DNA from: Panopea generosa
Taxonomy: Eukaryota; Mollusca; Bivalvia; Adapedonta; Hiatellidae
NCBI GenBank assembly: GCA_029582155.1
Contig: CM055911.1
Location: 50,510,062 to 50,574,061, forward strand
DNA length: 64,000 nucleotides
Direction: 5' to 3'
The position numbers were made by a program, and so were the translations under genes. Within the stretch, counting starts at the first letter, position 1. Each line of letters begins with the position of its first letter. The notes beneath the pieces were generated by a model, which did no database searches, had not been told where the DNA came from, and worked only from the letters and a program-made list of their open reading frames with translations. Shown in pieces: positions 44,161 to 56,000 of the stretch.

Positions 44161-45870
44161 ACCTTTACCAGGCAAAATAAGACATTTTAACGGAGATGTT
44201 AATGCTTTAATACATAATCAGTTTAATGCAAATAAAATTCATCACAAAACAGTACAATATCTAATAATTCAAAGTTATTGCAGGAATAGTTGCGAATAAA
44301 ATACACTAAACACATAATAATTAACATTTTTAATTTTTAAATCCTTAAAATTTCCATTAATTCCTTTAAATTTCCATTTCAATACTTTTATTTTCCATTT
44401 AAATCCTTTAAATTTCCATTGATAGGTACTATTAACGTCCTCACTAGACTAACATCCTAAAAATCCATCAATAGATTGTGGACATCTAAAATAAGACTTT
44501 GGGGCTCTGATAGCCTGTAGATTTGAGAACTTGTAATAAGGGATTGTGAGCGAGTCCAACCTAATTAGTCTCTATTCTTTGTCCATGTGTTCTCTACCAG
44601 AGAATTGATTGTTTATTTTGTCAATTGAATATTAAAGACTGCAAAATGAATCCGAGAAGGACCACCGTTCTTCTGCAAGTAACTAGCAAACTTTCAGACA
44701 TAAAGATTTTGAAGTAATTTTAGAACCAGAACGTATGACCTTAGCAGTGACAGGTAATTGATCTAGAGAAGGCACCTTAGACCACGAGTATCACGAGCTG
44801 AAGTTTCATTCTTAAAATATTACTAAATTTTTTTTTTTTTATAAAATTAGTCCAGTCATTCTAGTTTTAAAAATATGAGTGAAAATTCCCATGAAATTAT
44901 CTTTTTGTCCTACATATAAAAATAATGAAAATTAAATATTTTTTTGTACTTTTACATATACAAGCACTAGAATGACCACCAATATGTGAACTATGGTGTC
45001 TTTGAATCTATTATGTCCCTTTACAAAATACAACAACGGGTCTGCAAAAACATCGGGATTTTCCAAGTTCAAATTTGCAGATTTATAATTCTAATAGAGT
45101 TCACTGCCAAGTTACCAAAATTGCCGTGCGATCCTTTAAAGACAACAGAAATTTTATTTTAAACGTATGTCTCCCTGATTCCCATATCGTTTACATATAT
45201 CATTCCTCTTAAACAATGTTTACAGGCTGTAAAATGAGTATTAAAAGATATTTTAGAAACTGAGATGATTACAAAAAATCTATTCACATTCAAATAGCCA
45301 TAGATTTCTCTTTTTGTGTCCAGAAATATACCATATTAATATTAACATGTAATCCTGCCATACACATATGTGAAAAATATAAAATTTTGAATTTATAGAT
45401 CTTGAATGAAAAATGTTTAGGAGCATATGCTATCATGAAAGATTCCAGGTCCATTCTCCATGTATAAAAGAAACAACAAACTAAGACACAGCTTGAGAAA
45501 ATAAAATTTAGCAACAGAGGTATATGTAGAATGAACCTAGAACATTGAAACTGCATAGTTTCAGTAAATTCTATCGAATATCAATTAGCCATATCTTACA
45601 TTAACAATCGATAATATTGTATGACATGATTATATTGCACATATTTGATGAAATCTGCCTTCAGTTAAAGCCATAATGAATTGTTCATTAAATCTTAACA
45701 TACTGTTCATGTCTAAAGAGTCATTTTGCAAACAATGTAGACCACTATCTTCTGGACAGAAACTGGCAATGGGATTAGGCCCTACATGGTTTTAATATAT
45801 TGCTCTCAGTAAGTATTTATAAACATCCTTTTAAAACAATAATGGAATGATCCATAAAGTTAACAAGCAT
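44161..45870. other. Intergenic DNA with SINE copies, no gene supported
   Basis: 44640-44790 is a reverse family C SINE (TAACTAGCAAACTTTCAGAC, then ATGACCTTAGCAGTGACAGG). 45400-45600 shares AATGAACCTAGAACATTGAA and TTTCAGTAAATTCTATCG with 53570-53640, another SINE-like sequence. Confidence 0.55.
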
Positions 45871-45876
45871 AGAATA

Positions 45877-46047
45877 GTCATATCTGTGTTAGTGGTCACC
45901 TCTATTAAGCAACCACTTGTCTTAAACAGCCTCATTTTTTATTAACCAATAAAATTTCAGTTTTAATCAACCTGTATTAAGCAGCTACCTTAAGGGTTTT
46001 TTTTAGCTCTTTCCACTGAAGACTGCTAAAGACAGGTTTGATTGTAT
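45877..46047. mobile_element. Palindromic MITE (GTCAAACCTGT family)
   Basis: GTGTTAGTGGTCACCTCTAT, TAAGCAACCACTTGTCTTAA and the right end GCTAAAGACAGGTTTGATTG. Confidence 0.7.
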
Positions 46048-46089
46048 CCAGCAATTTATGGAACGATTCATAAAAAAGCATGGAATAAA

Positions 46090-46254
46090 GTCAAACCTGT
46101 GTTAGTGGTCACCTCTTTTAAGCAACCACCTGTCTAAACATCCACATTTTCTATTTACCAATACAATTTTACTTTTAACTATATTAAGCAACCACATGTC
46201 TTATGGGGTTGTTTTAGCTCTTTCCCATGAAAGACTGCTAAAGACAGGTTTGAG
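46090..46254. mobile_element. Palindromic MITE (GTCAAACCTGT family)
   Basis: GTCAAACCTGTGTTAGTGGT at the left and CTGCTAAAGACAGGTTTGAG at the right. Only 40 bp separate it from the previous copy. Confidence 0.75.
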
Positions 46255-46784
46255 TACCCAGCAACTTTTGGGTTACTATATTACTGAATTCCCCCAGGAT
46301 TATTTGGCGGATAGACTGAAGTTTTATCCTTAGAATCGCACACATGGTTGCTATGTTATCATAATTACTCCATCGGTTTCTCTTCCATAACATACACAGT
46401 ACACAACAAAACTTACTAAGTTTAATTAGCTCTGCTGAGAAAATTTTAATTGGATAAAAAAAATCAAATAATCAAAGTAAAATTAAATTTGAAATTTAAA
46501 TTCTGTTTAACAGGGTGGGAATAACGCAGGCTTAAATTATCATACACAGTTCACTGTAAAGTCATAATATGATCATCTTAAAAAAAAATCATTAGTGACA
46601 GCTTTAATTTTTTAGTTGAAGAAAAGTCACCTAACTGATTGACATGTACGAACAATTTAAAATAACGTTTTTATCAGTGTTTGTCAGTTACAAGTCTCAT
46701 ATTCTGATAACATGATGCTGCAAATAATTTGTTCCCATCGACTTAGCTAGCACATTTTGCTATAAACATCGCTTTCCAGGTCTA

Positions 46785-47071
46785 TCAAGTGTTGAAGGAG
46801 CCTTTTATATCTTTCACTAGCATGCTTCCGATCACCATCTTTTCACAATTCACTGTCAATTTTGCCGTGGAATCTTTTACTGCGAGAGTTATAAGCACGA
46901 TAAGTCCTGATGCCATTGTGGAGCCTGCAAATCTGAACGTGTTTTCGTCCGTCGTGGGTACTTGTAAAATGTTGGCAACTTTATGGACACATGTGACAAT
47001 GGACTTCATGTTCGATTTCTCCTCTGGAATTGTAATTTTTGCCGAATTTTCGTGCATACCGGATAGTTTAC
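46785..47071 (-). CDS. AP3B1: AP3B terminal exon
   Basis: 287 nt, acceptor AAATTTTTCAG, TGA at 46787-46785. It encodes [40 protein letters not shown] and [17 protein letters not shown]. Confidence 0.94.
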
Positions 47072-50000
47072 CTGAAAAATTTATATGTATCTATATTAGT
47101 TCTTAACCCCACTTACATACAAATATATTAATATTTCCTTACAAAAATGGTAATATACTAGACTTTAACTAGATGCCTATGGACATTATGGTTAAACTGT
47201 CAGTACAGACCTCTGCACTAACATTGTCTCATAATAAACAGTTGTGGGAGGCTATTTCAAAATCTGTCAAGTACTTTAAAAGATACGGAGTGGACACAAA
47301 TTATTGTATCTAATTCTGAAATATTGTAATCTATTGTGAATCCCTAAGTGTGACCTTGACAACCTTGAGCTACAGACCTGGGTCTTGCGATACACATCTT
47401 CTGATCATGGATAAACATTTGTGCCATATTATTTCAAAATCTGTCAGGTAGTTTACGAAATATGAAGCGAAATGAAATATTGTTCTTATTTTCTACCTTG
47501 AACCTCTTAGTGTGAACTTTAATCTTTGAGCTACAGACTTACCTTTGATAATTCATCTTATTGTGGTGGACATTTGCACCAAGTAACTGTTAAACCTGTG
47601 TAAGTGGTCACCTCTACTAAGCAGCAACCTGTCTTAAACAGCCATGTTTTCTATTTCCCATTTCTATGCTTTCAGAGTAAATTAACTTGTACTAAGCAAC
47701 AAACTGTCTTAAAGGGTCACCTTTGCTTTTTCCCTTGACTTGATGCTTAAGACATGTTTTACTGTATTTTTAATCAATTCTGTTTTAGAAGATGTGGAGC
47801 AGTCTTTAAATATTGTACATATTTTTTACTTTGAACCTGTAAGTGCGACTTGACGCTAAGGACCTGGGCTGCGTTTCACAAAATAACTTACGATAAAAAT
47901 CGACGTAAGTCAATTTGACGATATCTCCTTTGTGTGTTCAAATTTTGAATGACATTTAAAATGATTGTATTTTCAGAAAATATGTAACTTTCAGCATGAT
48001 TTGAGCCATCTTGGCTTCATTTGGATGAAAATTTAACATATTATGAATATTTGTTGGTTTACGTTTACGACGATTTTTGTCGTAAGTTGTTTTGTGAAAC
48101 GCACCCCAGGGGTCTTGCATGCAAGACACCATCTGGCTAAACATTTGTGGCGTTTTATTTAAAATCTACAAGTGGTTTACACGATAACTATTATGGAGTG
48201 GACATGAAAAATATATACCATTGTCTGACCTTGAACATGTAAGTTTGACCTTTCAACAATCTTTATGCATCAGAAATTTACAGTCTGGACAAGAGCAGAC
48301 AAATGGATGCACGCATGTATGCACATACATCAAACTGCCATGATTATGACAACTATCTCAAAACTCACCGCAAGTATTTTCAACAATGAAAGCTTGTTGC
48401 TTTTACCAGTAGATGCAAAATCTCGGTGCAGAACATCATTTTATTTAATTTGTCTTTTAATAAATGGAGACATGACATCAGAATGTTTGGATAAGAGAAT
48501 AGCTCCTTAACCATTTTTTCAAAGGCATTACAGAGTGAGATATTTACTGTTTACTTATCTGAACCAAGGGAAAAATAGGGTAGTGATAGGATAAAAAGCA
48601 ATGAGACTTCTAGTCTGACTATTATGTTAACCCACCTTGTTTTTAATGGTGGCGATACAGAATACCACAGATAGTTAACGTTTCCTTGCCTCATTTGAGC
48701 TGAAAATCAGTGTGGTGATACCATAAAAATTCATGTGACTTCTAGTCAATTTTCAAATTTGATACTCAGCTTGGGCCTTGATGGTGGCGATAATACTGAA
48801 TATCAGAACTAGTAACTGTTTCCTTGATTTGAGCAGATAATCTGTGTGAAGATACCATACAAATCATGACATCTATCCAATTCTCCAATGTGACACTTAT
48901 TTTATTCTTCAATTCAGGCAATATCGAATGTCAGTATTTTTTTCTTGCCGAAATTGACAGGAATATTAGTGTGGTGATACCATAAAGGGTACCAGTAATT
49001 TGACTTCTGGGGCCGTATTCACCAACCGTTCTTGAGGATATTCTTAGACTTGAGCTTGAAAATCCATATTTCAACGTCAGATATCTAGTCCCTTGTGATA
49101 GATAGAATAATTTTGAGAGTTTATATGACTATATATTAGGTATCTCAACACGTTAACCAATTTTGACCTGAAACAATGGTCTCAAGGTGTGTCTTTCAAA
49201 ATTCATGCTTGAGTTCAAGTCTAAGAATATTCTTAAGAATGGTTGGTGAATACCGCCCCTGGTCAATTCTCCAATGAGATGCTTACCTTGTTTTATGATG
49301 AAAGCAATATTATGGAAAATATTAACTACATTCTCTCCTGAATCAAGCTGAAAAGGATGTGGTAATTTCATAAAAGTCATTTGACCTTTGGTCAATTCCC
49401 TGATGTGATACTTACCCTGTTCTTTGATGAAATCTTTTTCGTGTATATTATATGGCTGTAGAATTTCTCCAACTGGGGCAGTGATGCTCACATTATACTT
49501 CCGTTCTTCTGTACAAATCTCAAAACCTGCTGGCTGCGTTGTGTCATTAAAATTGATGGCCATTATCACAGAGGTGGTGTTATTTGGAGCTAAAGCAGCT
49601 GTGAATATACAGGGTTTGAGTTCAACATTGCTTAGTTGTGAAATACAAGTTGATTTCAGAATATATGCAGCAACAGTGCGAAGCAATCAATGTTCAGAAT
49701 TTTACAAAAAGGGACGTAATTCTGTAAAAATAAAACACAGCAAAGTTATGCTGTTTTTTTTTTACTGCACACTGGTCAATTGAGCTTTACAAGTGAACAC
49801 AGTTTGAAGACATTACATGTATGTTTAGATGAATCTCATATTAAATACGATTCCAATCAAATTAATTAAAATTAATGAAAATGTTTAACACCTTAAAGTT
49901 AAAACCAATGCAAACACAATTGATTAAACCCTGCTGTAAATACTATGAAATAAGACATTTCACTTCATGGTCATCTCATATTATAGAACTTGATTATCTA

Positions 50001-53000
50001 TATTTTGTTGTTTTTTACCCTCCTCCAGTTTTCATTTCAAAGCATTGTTTGAATGCAAACATTTAGAGTAAAAAATATCTTGCATTTTTAGCAATATCAC
50101 ATAAACTGGTGTGCGACGGTATTATTATCTGATAATGTCTATCTATATCACACATCAAGATCATCTATTCTTATTTTAAATTGTTTGCAGTAAGTTGCTA
50201 GTTTGATTAAAGTATTCAGAAGTTATATCAATATAAAAACACTTTGGTAATTAATATAATATTTTGGAATGTCAGATATTCTTATTCAAATCAATATAAA
50301 TTTTAATATATATAATTTTATATAGGTGTCTTCTGTTGCCCAGTGATCCAAGACGCCGTCTATACAATGAACTCCCACTGCTTAGGTTGTAGGTTTGAGT
50401 CCAGCTTGCTTCAAACACTTTAATTGAGCCTGAGGAAGTTTTCTAGTTTCTTGCAGAAGGACGTTTCATTCTGAGGTATTCCTCCACCATTAGAACTGGA
50501 TATGCCATATATACATGTATAACTAGAAATGTGTTGAAAATGGTAGTAATCCCCATCCCAATATATATATATATATATATATATACATACATGTAGATGC
50601 AAATATCATTCAGCTCAGTTAAAGATAAAAATATCAAACCTATTTCTGGGAATTCTTGGATTTCCATTCCAGGCTGTATTTTCTGTAAAAACAAAATAGA
50701 AAAAAAATCATAGTTCAAGTCCAATTATATTTCATTCAATGCTTCTTTTTATCAAGTCCTTTTCAGTGTTAACATGTCAGATAAAAAGAACTAAACATTA
50801 CTTTGTGACCAGAGTTGACATATAGTCTGATCATCAAATACATGAAACATGTATGAACCACAAATTCCTAAAACAGGTTCTGTAGGTCACAAATTGTAAA
50901 AATATAAATGCCCTGTCTTCTATATACATGTAAGGTATAATAAATATTGGGGATGGGAAAAGATGAAAGAGGAACTTTCATCCCCATGGAGGACAATATA
51001 TTATACTTTTCACTAGCAATGTTTCTGTTGACACGATACAAATTTTGTTACCAAATATTAAGTAAAAAAGGGGCTAATTACTGAGGTTGACAAAATTATT
51101 ATTATATATGTACACACAGAATATTAATTAAATACATAGAAGCATTCAAAAGTTATTTATTGGAAACCAATCTTCTGAATGGAAGAACAAACGGACAGAC
51201 AGACAGACATTCTTCAAAGGGCATCAAATTAAAAAAAAAATGAAGCACAACATTCTGTATGGTAGACAGCAGCAGCGGTCTAGTTGTAGAGCATCCACCT
51301 CACATGCTGAAGGTTGTGGGTTCGATCCCTTGAAAAATGTTACTAGAAGCTTCCTCACTTAGTGTCATCACTTAGAGGATATTACTAAGTCTGGTCATCG
51401 CATTGTCAGTATAATGTGACTGGGCGGGGTATCGTACCATGTTCAGAATACTGTCTCCAGTAGATACCGTCATGATATGAGTGAAAAAATTTTAAGAGAT
51501 GATAAACACCATACAACAACAATTACAATAGGTTCAATAGTGATCTTATTCTACAGTGAAGTTATGTCACAATGTAAAATATTAACATGCAAAAAAAACT
51601 ACTACAGTGACCTACCTTGTCACCTATTTTGATCCCTGACAGAGTGTTATCACTACCATTAGTAAGGGATATCTCCACAGAGACCATTTTTGGTGAGAAG
51701 ATAGAGATGGTCCTTGTAAACTTGTACGACATGCTGAGGCCATTTCCATTCATTCTGTTCAACAGCTCATACGACTTTCCTTCCACTTGAATTGGTGCAA
51801 ACTAAAAACACAGAAAATGTTTGTTCATTTGAACACTTGCAAATAATAAATCCAATGCATGAGACTGTCACACTAGCTTTGCAATAAACGAATGCAAAAG
51901 GTTTTTGTGAGGTTGTGTCCAAAGATTTAAGACATCAAGCTGAGGTTAATAACTGAAGAAGGACTGTCCAAGAAAGTAAGCTTACAAATTGTGCATGAAA
52001 ATGCATTCGCATTTTTTTTTGAATGTGTTGATCTGGATAGATTATTTGCCAGTGTTTCATATGACCCATTTGCAGTAACCTAGAGTTTAGTTACAACTGA
52101 CAATGATTTAAAATGCTGACAACCTTTTACATGACTGGGTCGCAATAACTTGACCTCCGGTCAAATATCATTGCAAGACATGGGGTCACTAACCCAATCT
52201 GGACAGCTGTGACAAAGAAGGCAAATTGAAGCCTCTAAAATATCGCCTCCAATACATACATGTAATTCCATTTGAAGAAGTGTAATAAATCATAAATTTA
52301 TTATACCACTTATACTACATGTAAATTTACATAGATAGGAAGTAACACTACAGATATATTTACAGGGTTCTCCACAGGAAGGAATGCAAGCCCTGGGATA
52401 AGAGCGCGTAAACACCTTATTTTCAAGCGCTGTGTTAGGCACCCATTGAAATATATTTCACTAGTGAAATTTGTATTAATCAGTTAAGGTCATCATATTA
52501 AGTATATTTCATTTTAGGCATTAAAAAGAAAAAAATATGCAAAGAAAAATAATGATTTAAAGGAAAGTAAGCTTTTGCAAAGTTTGGTTAAAGAATTCAA
52601 GCGCTAGGGAAATACCATTTCTGACAGTCAAGTGCTGGAGTGTCCTTGTCTTAAATGGCCTGTGGTGAAGCTCGATTTATATATATATATATATATATAT
52701 ATAAATATAAAACATTTTAAAATCACAGAATATTTTATTTCTTTTATTGATAAAACATTATTTCAGTATCAAAAGTTCCTACTCTCAAATCATACGTATT
52801 TCAAATTCGGGATATGACAAAATTCACCTACCATGGCATTACTTGGACTAGGTTTATTTGTGGGCACGGGGTCATCTAAGCTGAGTGACATAAGAGGCGT
52901 CAACATGTCTCCGCCGGCTACATTGGTACTGTTGTTCATTCCTGATATCGGTGCCACTGAAATATAAAATAATCATCACAACTTGTATCAAATTATGAAT

Positions 53001-56000
53001 GTCAGAAAATAAAATACATGCTTTTATTTCATTTACCACTCTCTTTTTATTTGTCACAAGTAGTCGGTTACACATATGTCTATCAATCCAGGGGTCGTGA
53101 GTTTGAATCCCCGCCCGGCACCAGTTTCTTTGATGATTGATATAAGACATTGTCTCATTATCATTTGTTTCTCACCTCTGATTCAAGTTGAAAAGTTATA
53201 AGTTACTTGGGGAGATGGGGTGTGCTCGAGTACTGGTTAATCCCAGGAAACAGTGGTTAGGTTAACTGATCATCTGTTAGCCCTCGATGGCATAAAAATG
53301 ACGCTAAATATTCAATCAATCAATCAATGATTGTTACATGTATGTTATCAATTATATCAAAAACTTTGGTCTGATTGATCAATCTTTTGGGGAAAATTGT
53401 TTAACTTCATTATGTATGTTACAATGAATGAATGAATAGGGTTTTACGGTGTCCCAACACATTATAGGTTATTCAACGCCAACAGGAAGGAAGAATCCAG
53501 GTTAACTCTACATGTACAAAAACAACAAATTAACATACAGATTTAAAAAAAATACACCAACAAATGAATATGCAGAATGAACCTAGAACCTTGATACCTG
53601 CCGAACTGCAGAGTTTCAGCAAATTCTATGGTATTACCTATCGTATTACTCAAATTGTCGCTTCTTACGACATGCATGAGCCACAGTAGTACTAGGGCTT
53701 GTATGTTACAATAATATTCCAATATTTGAAGAACAAGAACTGGACTTCATCATGCAAGTTACCAATTATATCCAAAACTTTGGTAAATTTTATCAATCTG
53801 TTGAGACCAAATTTTGGACTCCAGAAGTTACAGACAAAATATCATTTCCTACCAAATCTAACTCAGAATAAAAAAAAATTCAAACAACTACCAGTATATA
53901 AAACCAAGATTACTAACTTACATGTAGATGTTGATGAAAGACATAAAAAAATATTTATATTTAAAACGCAAATTTTTAAATACTGAATATAATTCTATTC
54001 CAAATCATTTTTATCAATTCATATGTGTCAAGCACAATTAATTTTTTAAATTTTTGTTTTAAAGTGATGAATTTGTTGAAATAAAATTAAAATCAAAGTA
54101 AGAAAGTTTTGTCTTGATTTATCATTCATGTTACATCTAGATTTGATACAACACCCATATGCATATTACAATTAAATAAGAAAGCCAAAAAACGTACTAT
54201 CTCCCAGGTCCAGCAGTAGATCTAGGTCCTGGGAAGGCTTTTTAGCAGCAGGTTTATCTGTCGTCTTCTTTTTCACAGCCTGTAGAGTTCACAATTAACA
54301 GAAACTTTAATACATTTTCTTATATCAACTAAAATAACCAACAGACCAGTCACTATGACCCATAAATTCAACTTTCAATACTATTAACATATTTACTGGT
54401 GTTGGGATTTTCCCCCCGGTGAATATCTTTTTATACTAAATTTAGAACATTGACCTCAAAAAACATATCAATGCTTATTTCTACTTGATACATGTAGGTG
54501 TGCATCCTCTATGTTAGGCATGTCGAAATTCAGTCATGTTTTGAAAGGATTTCAAATTATTTTTAACTGAAAGTAACTGAAACCGACACCATATCCGTTC
54601 TGTACCTAAATGCAGCAGTGGATCTAGGGATTGTCGTTCATGCAGGAGCGCCCACAAATTACATTATAAATAATATTTTATCATTCAAAAATAGTTTCCA
54701 GCACTGTTTATTGATAGCTGATTTTCATACAAATGCTTCATATTCAGGAATATTAATCATTTCTTTGGCTCCAGCCTACAACCTTTGCTGTGAGGAATAT
54801 ATCAGAACTTTTCAAAATCGTTTTATCCCAATATATCATGCTATGTATAATCACTGACACCGTATTGCTAAAAGGATATCTATATAAACATACCAAAATA
54901 ATATACATTGAAAAGAGATTTCCTATCTTGGGCACTGCACCTAGGTTAGACTGAAATAGATTCCTGCTTAAAATTGCAACATGTTTGTGACGTATTAAAG
55001 AGTCACGTGATTTTATTTTGATTTCAATTTGATCTGTTATGCAGGTTAACGTGAAGTAAAAATTGTTTCATCTTAGAAAGAGTCCTAATGACATTGTGAA
55101 GGTCATCAAGCAGTTTTTAAATGCTATTTATTTTTAGAATGGGGATTTTGTTTCAAGTTTACCATTTCAATTTAAATACTGAGTTTGCCAGATTTTGTTG
55201 GATATGACTGTATTGCCAAAGGGATATCTATTTAAACTTGGACTGCGTGACTTGATTAAACTAAAGTAGATTTCCTGCTTAAAATATCAATTTTGTGACA
55301 TATTAAATGAATCATATAATTTCATTTTGATTTCAATTTGATCTGTTAAACAAGTTTACCAAAGTAAAATTGTTTCATCTTAGAGAGAGTCAGAATGAAG
55401 ATGCAAAGGTCGTCAAGCAATATTTAAGTGCTGTCTATTTTAAGAATGAGGATTTCATTTCAAGTTTACTACTTCAATTTAAATATTGATTTTGTCACAT
55501 TTTGATGGAACTGATATACCAAACCATTGGGATTTTATTTATTAATAATAATGAGATGCTTTTAATCCATTTTAATAATCATTTTACTTCTTTAAGACAT
55601 TTATAGTGTTTTCCCTGATACTTTCCCTTTGAGATGGCACATGAGATCACCCAGCTATGAAGGATCACACTTCATATTATATACTGACTCATCTATTACC
55701 TACTGACTCACCTGACTTGTCTTTTGCATCTCAAGAAAGCTGAATTCCCATAAATATTCACATAGTAAATGAATGGATTCTTAACAACTTATCAATTCTA
55801 ACCTGTTTTGTTTTCTTCTTTACTTCTGGTTCACTTTCGGAACTACTTTCTTCTTCGCTACTGCTCTCCTCTTCAGAAGAATCCTCCTCTTCCTCACTCT
55901 CACTTTCTGCCACTTCAACCTTGCTCTTTTTGTTTTCCTTCTTTTTTGTTGGCATGGAATTGTCCGAATCTTCTTCCTCAGATGAATCTTCATCGGAATT

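Larger units (their letters stand above)
47200..48260. repeat. Degenerate tandem repeat in the last AP3B intron
   Basis: Units of roughly 180 bp with ATTTCAAAATCTGTCA, CTAAGTGTGACCTTGA, GAGCTACAGACCTGGGTCTT and CAAGTGGTTTAC-like words near 47250, 47430, 47800 and 48165. Two MITEs are inserted. Confidence 0.6.

Noticed and set aside
49153-49415. Extension of the AP3B appendage exon beyond its donor
   Set aside because: The frame stays open only because the downstream array copies the exon end. The donor GTAAGT and the phase-matched terminal exon support ending at 49416.
53699-54857. Plus-strand frames of 79-95 codons
   Set aside because: They lie in AP3B introns within repeats and show no splice or family support.
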